This document shows positions 55,056 to 62,616 of a DNA stretch of 64,000 nt, in pieces. The notes under the pieces were generated by a model. That model was given only the letters and a program-made list of their open reading frames with translations. It was not told where the DNA came from and made no database searches. The DNA is from Rothia uropygialis (GTDB taxonomy: Bacteria; Actinomycetota; Actinomycetes; Actinomycetales; Micrococcaceae), in NCBI RefSeq assembly GCF_004137765.1, contig NZ_NOIS01000003.1:372001-436000 (forward strand), given 5' to 3'. A program made the translations under genes and the position numbers. Position 1 is the first letter of the stretch. Each line of letters opens with the position of its first letter.

Positions 55056-56120
55056 TCAGAGTCCGGGAGCGGCGTAGTAACCGTCCACCGTCATCATTCC
55101 GCCGCCGTCGACGGCGGTGATCTGCGTTCCCTGTTCCGGGTTGAGCGCGGAAACCATCTGCCCGTCACCGAGATAAATGCCTACGTGGGCATAGTTGTTC
55201 GTGAAAACGACATCACCGGCTTGGGGTGCGGACGTTGGCACCAGCTGATCCTTCATGCTGTACGTGTATGCGTCCAGATTGATTCCTGATTGAGCGTAGA
55301 CGTAGGAGACGAATCCGGAGCAGTCCCAGGCCATATAGTCCTGGCCTCCCCACACATAGGATCCGCCGACTCCGGACAGGGCATCCTGGACAATCTGGCC
55401 ACGGCTACCGGTTACGGTATCGGTGGACGCCACGGGCTGGACATCGGTTGCCTGCGCCGACAGTGTGTCAGCCGACTGGGGCTGATCCACAGGTGCCAAC
55501 TGTGCCTGGTCAGCAACCTCGGAGCCGGGATCCTGCTGCTGCGGGGTGGTCTCTGCCGCAGGAACGGCCTCGATCGGCGCGTCGGCAGAATCGTTGGTTG
55601 CTTCCACCCCGCTGTCGAGATCGTCGGCAATCGGATTCTCTTGGATACCTTCATCGACGGAGCCAGAGGCCGGAGCCGTCTCAGCGGCCGGGACGGCCTC
55701 AGGGGCTGGAGCCTGGGTGGCTGTATCGGCCGCCGGGGCAGCTGCCGGTTCCGAGGCTTGAACATTAGTCGACGAGTCGGCGCCCTCGTCAGCAGGCTGT
55801 TGAGCCCAGGGCGCCTGAGGAGCACTGGTTGCGGGAGCAGGCGTGGGTGCAGGGACAGGCTGCTGAACCGCGGGAGCAGCGCCAGTCGAGGCAGATGCCT
55901 GGGAGTCCACAAAAGTATGAGCAACCGGGGAGGACGTTGCAACTGCCAAGCTGGGTCGAATCTGAGGCGTGGTCGAGGTCGATGACGGAGCTGCGGATGC
56001 GAAGGCGTTCGCTGAGGTCATGGAACCGGCGACGATTCCGACGGTCGCTAACCCGATTCCGGTGTTGCGAAAGAAGTGTGACTGGGTAACTGGGCGAACA
56101 CGAGTGATTTGTTGAGCCAT
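55056..56120 (-). CDS. Secreted NlpC/P60 peptidoglycan endopeptidase
   Basis: A 354-residue cell-wall hydrolase. A signal peptide (residues ~1-45, hydrophobic NTGIGLATVGIVAGSMTSAN) is followed by about 180 residues of Ala/Pro/Gln-rich low-complexity linker, probably a wall-spanning tether. The C40 domain is C-terminal (~240-354): GGSYVWGGQDYMAWDCSGFV with catalytic Cys267, and FTNNYAHVGIYLGDGQMVSA with His312. It cleaves D-gamma-Glu-meso-DAP-type stem-peptide bonds, by family. The 5' leader contains a large hairpin (56270-56310). A single-gene unit closed by its own terminator. Confidence 0.93.
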   Translation of the reverse strand: MAQQITRVRPVTQSHFFRNTGIGLATVGIVAGSMTSANAFASAAPSSTSTTPQIRPSLAVATSSPVAHTFVDSQASASTGAAPAVQQPVPAPTPAPATSAPQAPWAQQPADEGADSSTNVQASEPAAAPAADTATQAPAPEAVPAAETAPASGSVDEGIQENPIADDLDSGVEATNDSADAPIEAVPAAETTPQQQDPGSEVADQAQLAPVDQPQSADTLSAQATDVQPVASTDTVTGSRGQIVQDALSGVGGSYVWGGQDYMAWDCSGFVSYVYAQSGINLDAYTYSMKDQLVPTSAPQAGDVVFTNNYAHVGIYLGDGQMVSALNPEQGTQITAVDGGGMMTVDGYYAAPGL

Positions 56121-56942
56121 GAGAAATGGTTTCCTCCTCTTTGCCTACGCGGTTGGTGCAAGATCCATCAAGGAACCCCAGTCAGCAAAACCACTTACCC
56201 TCGGAGTCTTGTGAGGAAGAGAACCCCATCCAACACCTCGTCCCTGCCAAAGGTTGTCCTGAGTTCAGGTTCTCTGGGCGGCGGCAGGGTACGGCAAGCC
56301 TCCCAGAGAAGCAGATCTATGTATCGATCAGCAGGCTCAATATAGCACAGGGACAATTCCTGGGGTATCCCACGTCACGTGCTGTTTTACTAACGTTAAA
56401 CAACCACGGCAGTAAGCCTGAGTTTTCGAGTTAGATCTTTTCCCTGACGCGTTCGCAGAGTCATCGAGGAGACAGTTTTTCCTCCCGAATTGAATTTATT
56501 GTAATTACGTCTATGTGGCTCGAGAGCGTGCATCCATCGGAAATGACGAGACAAGCATTGCGTCACGGAACAACTGGGGCCGCGGGCGCCTCCCCATTAC
56601 CCAGAGAACCCCGATCTCCGGCCATAGGGTCTGCATGTGACTAGATAGGCACAATATCGTCGTGTGCGCATCGGGCTCGGGGCCTGAAATTACAACGTTT
56701 CGCGGCTATGGCCGACGTCCCTGTCCCCACCCCGTGCACAGAGTTATCCACAGGAGTGGATAAGTCGTCTACCAAAAAGGCTCTCCGAGCCCCAAAACCC
56801 CCGGAAAATCAGGAAATCGAGGATCCACAAAGTTATTAACATGTGTGGAGTTACAGTCCTGTAGTTATTAACAGCTGTGGGTAACTCTTGTGGATAACTT
56901 TTCCGGCGAGCGACTTCTTGTAATCACAACTCTTGTTCGACG
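56121..56942. promoter_or_regulatory. Long intergenic region with structured leader and DnaA-box cluster
   Basis: 822 bases. The NlpC-proximal part, transcribed on the minus strand, contains a 9-bp perfect inverted repeat (TTCTCTGGG 56270-56278 with CCCAGAGAA 56302-56310) that could belong to a structured leader. The distal part (56740-56900) contains DnaA boxes and AT-rich repeats. No gene is visible. Confidence 0.6.
56744..56897. other. DnaA-box cluster (possible replication-origin-type element)
   Basis: Two perfect DnaA boxes face each other: TTATCCACA at 56744-56752 and its complement TGTGGATAA at 56889-56897. Near-consensus boxes lie at 56876-56884 (TGTGGGTAA) and 56844-56852 (TGTGGAGTT). 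Between them AGTTATTAACA occurs twice (56831 and 56863), each followed by a TGTGG block, giving a direct repeat of about 32 bases. The combination of boxes with AT-rich repeats resembles an oriC module or a DnaA-titration site. dnaA and dnaN are not in the window. Confidence 0.6.
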
Positions 56943-57752
56943 TCACCGCCCCTGCCGATGTCTGTGTGATGTCACGTCGAAAATCAGCGCCATGACGGCA
57001 CCCACGACGAGCCCACCAACGTGTGCCTGCCAGGCGATTCCGGGAACCACGAACCCGAAGACCAGGTTGATTGCCACTAAGATAAGCAGTCCTCGCGTCT
57101 CACCGCCGCGGAACCTGGTCCATGCGAACAAGGCGCCGAACAATCCGAAGACCCCTCCGGATGCACCCACGACCAGTGTGTACGGACTGGCAAGAAGGTA
57201 TACCGCTGCGGATCCACCAATGATCGAAAGCAGATAGACCGCAAGAAACCGCCACCGACCCATTCGCGGTTCGAGGGCTGCCCCGAAGATGTACAACGTG
57301 TACATGTTCAAACCGATATGCAGCAGATTCCCCGGAGAATGTACGAATCCGCTGGTCAGCATGCGCCAGGGTTCTGCGGTGGTGAGGATCGGGGCGTATG
57401 CGAACGTATTGAGGATCATCTGTCGAGGGATGGCCCACTGCAGAATGAACACCACGACGGTAACCGCGATCAGAGTCCACGTCACTGTCAGTCCGGCTGC
57501 GCCGGGGAATATCGAGTTCCTGTTGTGAACAGAAGCGCCACGTCGGCGGGCCTCCTGATTCGCCTCGTGGACGCAATCGACGCATTGAACTCCCACAGGA
57601 GCCTGAACCTGGCACTTCGGGCAGACCGGACGGTGACAGCGATTGCACGTCACATACGAAACGGTGTCCGGGTGACGCGGACAAACGGGGCGCTCACCCG
57701 CGGAGGCGGCTGCGTCGTCGCGTTGGCCGTATTGGGGCGGTCCTTGATTCAT
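56943..57752 (-). CDS. Rhomboid-family intramembrane serine protease with N-terminal zinc finger
   Basis: A 269-residue protein. Residues 24-60 form a B-box-like zinc finger (CPRHPD, CNRCHRPVCPKC, CVDC). Six helices follow, with HIGLNMYTLYIFGAALEP region, the catalytic Ser198 in VVGASGGVFGLFGALFA and His244 in IAWQAHVGGLVVG. Rhomboids cleave membrane proteins near or within the bilayer. The ATG at 57752 was preferred (GAGGAA nine bases upstream) over a GTG at 57773 without a site. It is 121 bases downstream of the cyclophilin gene stop, beyond a terminator, so it has its own promoter. Confidence 0.93.
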   Translation of the reverse strand: MNQGPPQYGQRDDAAASAGERPVCPRHPDTVSYVTCNRCHRPVCPKCQVQAPVGVQCVDCVHEANQEARRRGASVHNRNSIFPGAAGLTVTWTLIAVTVVVFILQWAIPRQMILNTFAYAPILTTAEPWRMLTSGFVHSPGNLLHIGLNMYTLYIFGAALEPRMGRWRFLAVYLLSIIGGSAAVYLLASPYTLVVGASGGVFGLFGALFAWTRFRGGETRGLLILVAINLVFGFVVPGIAWQAHVGGLVVGAVMALIFDVTSHRHRQGR

Positions 57753-57796
57753 GAAACTGTGTTCCTCGCTCACGTGCTAGTACGGCATAGACAAAA

Positions 57797-57830
57797 CGAG
57801 GCCCATCCGCGGTGTCGCGGAAGGGCCTCG
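57797..57830 (-). terminator. Terminator of the cyclophilin gene
   Basis: CGAGGCCC and CCGC pair with GCGG and GGGCCTCG across a six-base loop with one internal mismatch pair. On the minus strand TTTTGTC follows directly, as in intrinsic terminators. Confidence 0.85.
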
Positions 57831-57873
57831 ATCAATCGGGCACCGAGAGGTCCCCGTGCTGAAGTCGTTGGTT

Positions 57874-58416
57874 CTAGAGCTGTTCGATCTCGATGTTCTT
57901 GATAACGACGTCTTCGACCGGACGATCCATCATTCCGGTTGCGACACCCTCGATCTCGTCGACAACCTTCTTGGAATCGTCGTCGGCAACTTCACCGAAG
58001 ATCGTGTGCTTGCCCTGAAGCCAGGTGGTCGGAACGGTGGTAATGAAGAACTGGGAACCATTGGTTCCCTTACCGTTCTGGATACCGGCGTTCGCCATGG
58101 CCAGCTTGTAGGGGTCGTTGAAGTCGAGGTCCGGGCTGATCTCGTCATCGAACTGGTACCCGGGGCCACCGATGCCTTGGCCGAGGGGGTCACCACCCTG
58201 AATCATGAAATCACGAATGATGCGGTGGAAAATCACTCCGTCGTACAACGGGGTAGTCTTCTTTTCACCCGTCTTGGGGTCGGTCCACTCCTGGGAACCA
58301 TCGGCCAAACCGACAAAGTTCTTGACGGTCTTGGGGGCTTGATGACCGAACAGGTTAACCACGATGTCACCGTGGTTGGTATGAAGGGTCGCTTTGGCAG
58401 TGGGAATCGCAGTCAT
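57874..58416 (-). CDS. Cyclophilin-type peptidyl-prolyl cis-trans isomerase
   Basis: A 180-residue cytoplasmic cyclophilin catalysing proline isomerisation. It begins AKATLHTNHGDIVVNLFGHQ, then PKTVKNFVGLADG, LYDGVIFHRIIRDFMIQGGD (the cyclophilin core with Phe-His-Arg and Met-Ile-Gln-Gly-Gly-Asp), GPGYQFDDE, LAMANAGIQNGKGTNGSQFF and the HTIFGEV block near the end. The single domain without signal matches actinobacterial PpiA. The start at 58416 is preceded by GGAAAA; an ATG at 58452 is upstream of that. The order cyclophilin-rhomboid is common in Micrococcales. Confidence 0.95.
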   Translation of the reverse strand: MTAIPTAKATLHTNHGDIVVNLFGHQAPKTVKNFVGLADGSQEWTDPKTGEKKTTPLYDGVIFHRIIRDFMIQGGDPLGQGIGGPGYQFDDEISPDLDFNDPYKLAMANAGIQNGKGTNGSQFFITTVPTTWLQGKHTIFGEVADDDSKKVVDEIEGVATGMMDRPVEDVVIKNIEIEQL

Positions 58417-58629
58417 GACAGTTATTTTCCCATGAGGCGAGCTAGCTCCCAATAGTGTTCCGCCTACAGTGAAAACGACGCGGCGGAACCCCCTGGGGGT
58501 GGGGACACTTCACCCTCTATTACATATCCTGAGAGTGGACTAAAACTGACTCGGTAAAACAGCCCGTCTATCGACGGGTGGCGCTGGCAGAGATTCTGTC
58601 TGCGCACCGGATCCACGAGGAGGTAACCC

Positions 58630-59517
58630 ATGGGATGCCAGAAGAATGCTGAAAAGAAGGCTCAGAAGGCTGCGAAGCAGGCCAAGAAAACGGCCAATGC
58701 TCGCTACTCCGAGGGCGTTGACAAGGTCAACGAGCTCACGAACAAGCTCCAGCAACGTGCCGACCAGGCCAACGACTGGGCTCAGAAGGAGGTCGCGCCT
58801 CGTATCCAGGAACAAATCGATCGTGCGACTCCCGCGGTGGAGAACGCTGTCTCCAATGCCCGCGAGCGCGCCGGAGAGGCTGCTACGGCGTTGGCGGGCA
58901 AGCTGAACAGCACCGAGGCCCACCCGCAGGTCGAGGCCCTCGCCGCCAAGGTTACGGGCAACAAGAAATCTCTGAAGAAGGCACAGAAGGCCGCTGCGAA
59001 GCGAGCCGAAGAGTTCGCCAAGCAGCAGAAGAAGGCCAATAAGAAGTCCCACAAGGGTCTCGTGTTTTTCGGTCTGCTCGCCGCGGGAACCGCTGCCGGC
59101 GTTGCCGCGTGGCGTGCTTCCCGTCCGGTTGAGGATCCTTGGAAGACACCCGCGGATGCCAACCAGAAGCCCTCCGAGAGCAAGGGCGGCGACCAGTCTT
59201 CTTCAACGGCCAAGGCTGACCCAGCCGAGCAGAAAGTCACCAAACCTGCTTCGTCGGCTGCCCCCTCCAACCAGGAGGTCAAGTCGTTGAACGATCCCAA
59301 GAACACCAGCCATCCGGGCCCCGGTGCTCCGATGGACAAGCCCGCCACGTCGGTCCAGGGGACCCCGGCAGCGGACAAGGACAAGGAATCCGACGCCAAG
59401 AACGCTGATGGTTCCCAGTCCTCGATCCCGCGTCCCGGCGATGCGCCCCAGAACACCGAAGCGCAGAAGCGTTCCGGTAAGCACCAGGCGCCCAAGTCGG
59501 ACCAGGACGACAAGTAA
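58630..59517 (+). CDS. Coiled-coil single-pass membrane protein (DUF5324-like)
   Basis: A 295-residue protein. The N-terminal ~140 residues are Lys/Ala/Glu-rich helical, apolipophorin-like (KKAQKAAKQAKKTANARYSE, KVNELTNKLQQRADQAND). One membrane span follows at ~143-162 (GLVFFGLLAAGTAAGVAAW), and the C-terminal 130 residues are Pro/Ser/Lys-rich and disordered. This layout and the position divergent from the cyclophilin gene match a conserved actinobacterial DUF5324-type protein near the rhomboid/cyclophilin genes. Function unknown. GAGGAGG precedes the ATG. Confidence 0.78.
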   Translation: MGCQKNAEKKAQKAAKQAKKTANARYSEGVDKVNELTNKLQQRADQANDWAQKEVAPRIQEQIDRATPAVENAVSNARERAGEAATALAGKLNSTEAHPQVEALAAKVTGNKKSLKKAQKAAAKRAEEFAKQQKKANKKSHKGLVFFGLLAAGTAAGVAAWRASRPVEDPWKTPADANQKPSESKGGDQSSSTAKADPAEQKVTKPASSAAPSNQEVKSLNDPKNTSHPGPGAPMDKPATSVQGTPAADKDKESDAKNADGSQSSIPRPGDAPQNTEAQKRSGKHQAPKSDQDDK

Positions 59518-59550
59518 AAACGGAGTCCAGGTTCGCCTGAACTTTTAGAC

Positions 59551-59594
59551 AACGACGCCGCCGCGCTCAACGAGCGCGGCGGCGTCGTTTTTTG
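59551..59594 (+). terminator. Strong intrinsic terminator
   Basis: An 18-bp perfect stem (AACGACGCCGCCGCGCTC, 59551-59568, with 59572-59589) and a three-base AAC loop are followed by a run of T residues. It ends the coiled-coil gene and faces the convergent DUF3349 gene. Confidence 0.95.
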
Positions 59595-59632
59595 TGACCA
59601 AGTGGCTTGGCGGATCGTATGCGGCGTCGCGA

Positions 59633-59911
59633 TCAGAGGTCCCATCCACCGTGGCGCAGGTGTTCTTCCACCCGGGCAACATCTTCCGGCAACGGCATCT
59701 CGTCGGTTATTTTGGTGATTTCGACGCCGATGTCGACGCTTCCGGCAGGCATAACACCTTCGGCGATGAGTTGCCGACAGATCTCGATGACTTCTTCGTC
59801 TCCCAGCCGTCGCCGTAACACGGCGACGAGGGGAATGTAGTCCTGGGTGGGCAGACCGTCCGGGTAACCGGCGCGGAGCCATCTGATCACGGAGGCAGCG
59901 ATATTTCGCAT
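59633..59911 (-). CDS. DUF3349 family protein
   Basis: A 92-residue helical protein matching DUF3349 (Rv0543c-like) in size and sequence: VIRWLRAGYPDGLPTQDYIP, LVAVLRRRLGDEEVIEICRQ, then LIAEGVMPAGSVDIGVEITK. This fold is small and helical; no enzymatic role is known. AAAGGGGG is four bases before the ATG. It is 33 bases downstream of a two-helix membrane-protein gene and is probably the last gene of the pit operon (60257-61537, 59945-60241, 59633-59911). Confidence 0.88.
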   Translation of the reverse strand: MRNIAASVIRWLRAGYPDGLPTQDYIPLVAVLRRRLGDEEVIEICRQLIAEGVMPAGSVDIGVEITKITDEMPLPEDVARVEEHLRHGGWDL

Positions 59912-59944
59912 GTCGCCCCCTTTCCTAGAGCTCCATGGCGGGCC

Positions 59945-60241
59945 CTATTTTTTGGCGAGACCCAAGAAATTGAATCCGGTCAAGTGAAACAGAAAATCTT
60001 TGGCAATCCAGAGAATCCCCATGGCGATGGCCGCGAGGATGACGGCGAAGACGATCCCTCCGAGAAGCCGCATCGCCGTGGATGGAGGTCGCACCTGAAT
60101 GACGCTTCCGTCTTCCTGATGTTGAGTCTGACCGGCGGAGAGGCGCATTCCGACCGCAAACAGAGCGGGAAGGCCTGCCCCGAGGATCAATCCGGCGATC
60201 GTCACGGGGATGAGGTTTGAGATGAGTTGTAGAAAGTTCAT
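59945..60241 (-). CDS. Small two-helix membrane protein (pit-linked)
   Basis: A 98-residue protein with two membrane spans (residues ~8-32, VTIAGLILGAGLPALFAVG, and ~58-84, LLGGIVFAVILAAIAMGILW). The loop between them is polar (SAGQTQHQEDGSVIQVRPPS). It follows the phosphate transporter gene by 15 bases in the same direction and appears co-transcribed. I recognise no named family; a role as accessory subunit of the PiT carrier is possible but unsupported. Confidence 0.75.
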   Translation of the reverse strand: MNFLQLISNLIPVTIAGLILGAGLPALFAVGMRLSAGQTQHQEDGSVIQVRPPSTAMRLLGGIVFAVILAAIAMGILWIAKDFLFHLTGFNFLGLAKK

Positions 60242-60256
60242 GCTCAGACTCCGTGG

Positions 60257-61537
60257 TTACTTGTGGGAGAAGTGCTTGCGGGCACCACCGCGTGACTCGT
60301 GGCCAATCATTTCGCCGACTTTGACATGAACCATGGTCCCGGTCAGGGTGCTCTCCGAGTTCGCGGCTCCCGGGGCCGCTTCTTCGACAGCCGACGTCTC
60401 ACCCTGCCATTCGTCGTTGACGTTGTCATGGGTGACGGGCACCTGGCGGGACCGGTGCCACATGTATCCAGACAGGCCAAGGAGCAATGCGAAAATCACG
60501 AGTGCGCCCACGAGGTCGTTCGTCATCATCGCCACCACGTGACCGAGGAACCAGGTGACGGCTCCGACGATCGCCGCCGCGGGGATCGTGATAATCCAAG
60601 CGACGACCATCCGCCCCGCTACTGCCCAACGAACTTCCGCACCTTTCCGCCCAAGTCCTGTTCCCAGAATCGAACCGGTCGCCACGTGGGTTGTGGACAA
60701 GGCCATACCGAAGTGGGAGGACGTCAGAATGATTGCTGCGGAAGCGCCTTCGGCAGCCATGCCCTGAGGCGAATCGATTTCGACCAGACCTTTGCCCAGA
60801 GTCCGGATGATTCGCCAGCCACCCAGGTAAGTTCCCAGGGCAATGGCTGCGGCACACGTCAGTTTGACCCAGAAGGGAATGTCCGCGCTCGGATCGATGG
60901 CCGACGAGGCCACCAAAGCCAGGAAGATGACGCCCATCGTTTTCTGGGCATCGTTGGTTCCGTGGGCGAGGGAAACCAGTGAAGCGGTTCCCACCTGTCC
61001 CCACCGGAAACCACGCTCTTTCTGTTCGTCTCCCACGCTTCGCGTCAGACGGTAGATCAAGGCCGTGCCGACCGTAGAGATAATGCCAGCGACAAGGGGC
61101 GCCGCAACGGCCGGGACGATGACTTTGGCGACGATGCTGGTCCACAGGACACCGCTGAGGCCAAGACCAGCGATGGTCGAGCCGATCAAACCACCGAAGA
61201 GCGCATGGGACGAGCTGGAGGGCAGTCCCAAAAGCCAGGTCAAAAGGTTCCAGGTGATACCACCAACGAGCCCCGTGAACACAATGATCATCAGGTCACT
61301 GCCGGAGGTCAGTTCGAGGTTCACGACCTCTTTGCCCACCGTTTTGGCGACCTCGATGGATAGGAAAGCACCTATGAGATTCAGAATCGCAGACAGAGCG
61401 ACCGCAACCTTGGGCTTGAGAGCGCCCGTCGCGATCGACGTGGCCATGGCGTTGCCGGTGTCGTGGAAGCCATTCGTGAAGTCGAAGACCAATGCCGTGA
61501 CGATGACAATTGCGAGGATGATGAGTTCAGGTGCCAC
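60257..61537 (-). CDS. PiT-family inorganic phosphate transporter
   Basis: A 426-residue low-affinity phosphate:cation symporter. Both PiT repeats are visible: ALVFDFTNGFHDTGNAMATS near residue 12-31 and VSLAHGTNDAQKTMGVIFLA near 195-214, the signature GxNDxxK motif. A further GLPSSSSHALFGGLIGS and HFGMALSTTHVATGSILGTG fit. A ~70-residue hydrophilic C-terminal tail follows. GTG start at 61537: no RBS, but a CATAAT -10 box ends six bases upstream, indicating a leaderless message; a TTG at 61582 is less plausible. A PHO box lies just upstream. Confidence 0.93.
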   Translation of the reverse strand: MAPELIILAIVIVTALVFDFTNGFHDTGNAMATSIATGALKPKVAVALSAILNLIGAFLSIEVAKTVGKEVVNLELTSGSDLMIIVFTGLVGGITWNLLTWLLGLPSSSSHALFGGLIGSTIAGLGLSGVLWTSIVAKVIVPAVAAPLVAGIISTVGTALIYRLTRSVGDEQKERGFRWGQVGTASLVSLAHGTNDAQKTMGVIFLALVASSAIDPSADIPFWVKLTCAAAIALGTYLGGWRIIRTLGKGLVEIDSPQGMAAEGASAAIILTSSHFGMALSTTHVATGSILGTGLGRKGAEVRWAVAGRMVVAWIITIPAAAIVGAVTWFLGHVVAMMTNDLVGALVIFALLLGLSGYMWHRSRQVPVTHDNVNDEWQGETSAVEEAAPGAANSESTLTGTMVHVKVGEMIGHESRGGARKHFSHK

Positions 61538-61577
61538 ACAAGAATTATGCCGACGCGTATCTGAAGTCCCGGAGGTG

Positions 61578-61599
61578 AACAAGTGAACAGAAGGTTAAC
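61578..61599 (-). promoter_or_regulatory. PHO box upstream of the phosphate transporter gene
   Basis: On the minus strand two contiguous 11-base direct-repeat units occur, GTTAACCTTCT (61599-61589) and GTTCACTTGTT (61588-61578). They match the Streptomyces PhoP consensus unit (GTTCA-type, 11-bp spacing). The pair lies about 28 bases upstream of the CATAAT -10 element (61549-61544), where PhoP activates transcription. Confidence 0.75.
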
Positions 61600-61729
61600 A
61601 TCGCAGCCGAAAGCTGTGAGATTAACGATGGTGCTGGGTACGCTGGGCAGCTGACGTTTTCTGCTTCAGACTACGTTCTGCACATCGTGCATCGTACGAC
61701 GTCGTCGCTCCGTGTATGCCGGTGAAATC

Positions 61730-62479
61730 TCAGCCCAACGAATGCTGGTACTTGCCCGGTGTCTGACCCACCAACGAGTCAAAAGCGTCGATGAACGCGC
61801 TCGGATTGGACCATCCGCAGGCCGTCGCCGTGTCCACGACCGAGACCCCCTCGGTCAACATCAGAAGAGATCTGTGGATCCGCAACTGAATGCGCCACTG
61901 CCGAAAACTCATGCCGGTTTCCCGTTGGAACAAACGACTCAGGGTTCGTTCACTTGCGCCCACTCGTCGCCCCAGACTCGCCAAGGAGACGGGGCTTGCG
62001 AGGTCGCGCTCGACGAGGTGGGTCACCGCCAGCAGGCGATCGTCATGCGGTTCGGGAAGGTGAAGGGGCTGTTCGGGTGCGGCAATGACATCATCGATGA
62101 TTATTCGCCTCAGACGATCCCGGCTCTCGGTCGATCGCCCGGAAGTTTCCGTCAGTGCAAGAACGGCCTCCCTGGCCAGGGCGGTCAATGCCAAGACCGC
62201 CGGCCTTTCGGGAAGAAGGCCGGCCATGTCCGGGGACATGAAAACGATCCTCATATCGGTAGTCCCGTGTGCGCGGTGCTGATGAGTGAAACCTGCGGGG
62301 ATCCATACCGCCCGATTCGGTGGTGCGATCCAGGAGCCGTCTTCGGTAACCATCGACAGGACTCCGGTCGACGGATAGACGATGTGTCCCCTGCCGTGGA
62401 CGTGAGCCGGAGTGTGCTCATCGTGGCCCAGGAGATGGATCTGCTCAGGGCTGAGCAGGGTGTGGCGGGATTCAGGCAT
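61730..62479 (-). CDS. AraC-family regulator with N-terminal cupin
   Basis: A 249-residue regulator. Residues ~5-110 form a cupin sensor (HDEHTPAHVHGRGHIVYPST, PNRAVWIPAGFTHQHRAHG with His residues). The C-terminus has two helix-turn-helix motifs (PVSLASLGRRVGASERTLSR, FRQWRIQLRIHRSLLMLTEG, GVSVVDTATACGWSNPSAFI, GQTPGKYQ). It is divergent from the CynX/NimT-type carrier gene (137 bases apart), the standard arrangement for an AraC protein controlling an exporter. Confidence 0.93.
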   Translation of the reverse strand: MPESRHTLLSPEQIHLLGHDEHTPAHVHGRGHIVYPSTGVLSMVTEDGSWIAPPNRAVWIPAGFTHQHRAHGTTDMRIVFMSPDMAGLLPERPAVLALTALAREAVLALTETSGRSTESRDRLRRIIIDDVIAAPEQPLHLPEPHDDRLLAVTHLVERDLASPVSLASLGRRVGASERTLSRLFQRETGMSFRQWRIQLRIHRSLLMLTEGVSVVDTATACGWSNPSAFIDAFDSLVGQTPGKYQHSLG

Positions 62480-62616
62480 CAGGAGTCAGTTTATCGGTTG
62501 CCTGCCGGGGTGCAAGAGCGTGGAATGGGTCGAAGCTGCATCACTGCGATGTCTTCGACCGTTGAGCCGAAGTTGCCCGCGGAGCGGCTCGTGAACGCCT
62601 CACCCGAAAGGAACCC

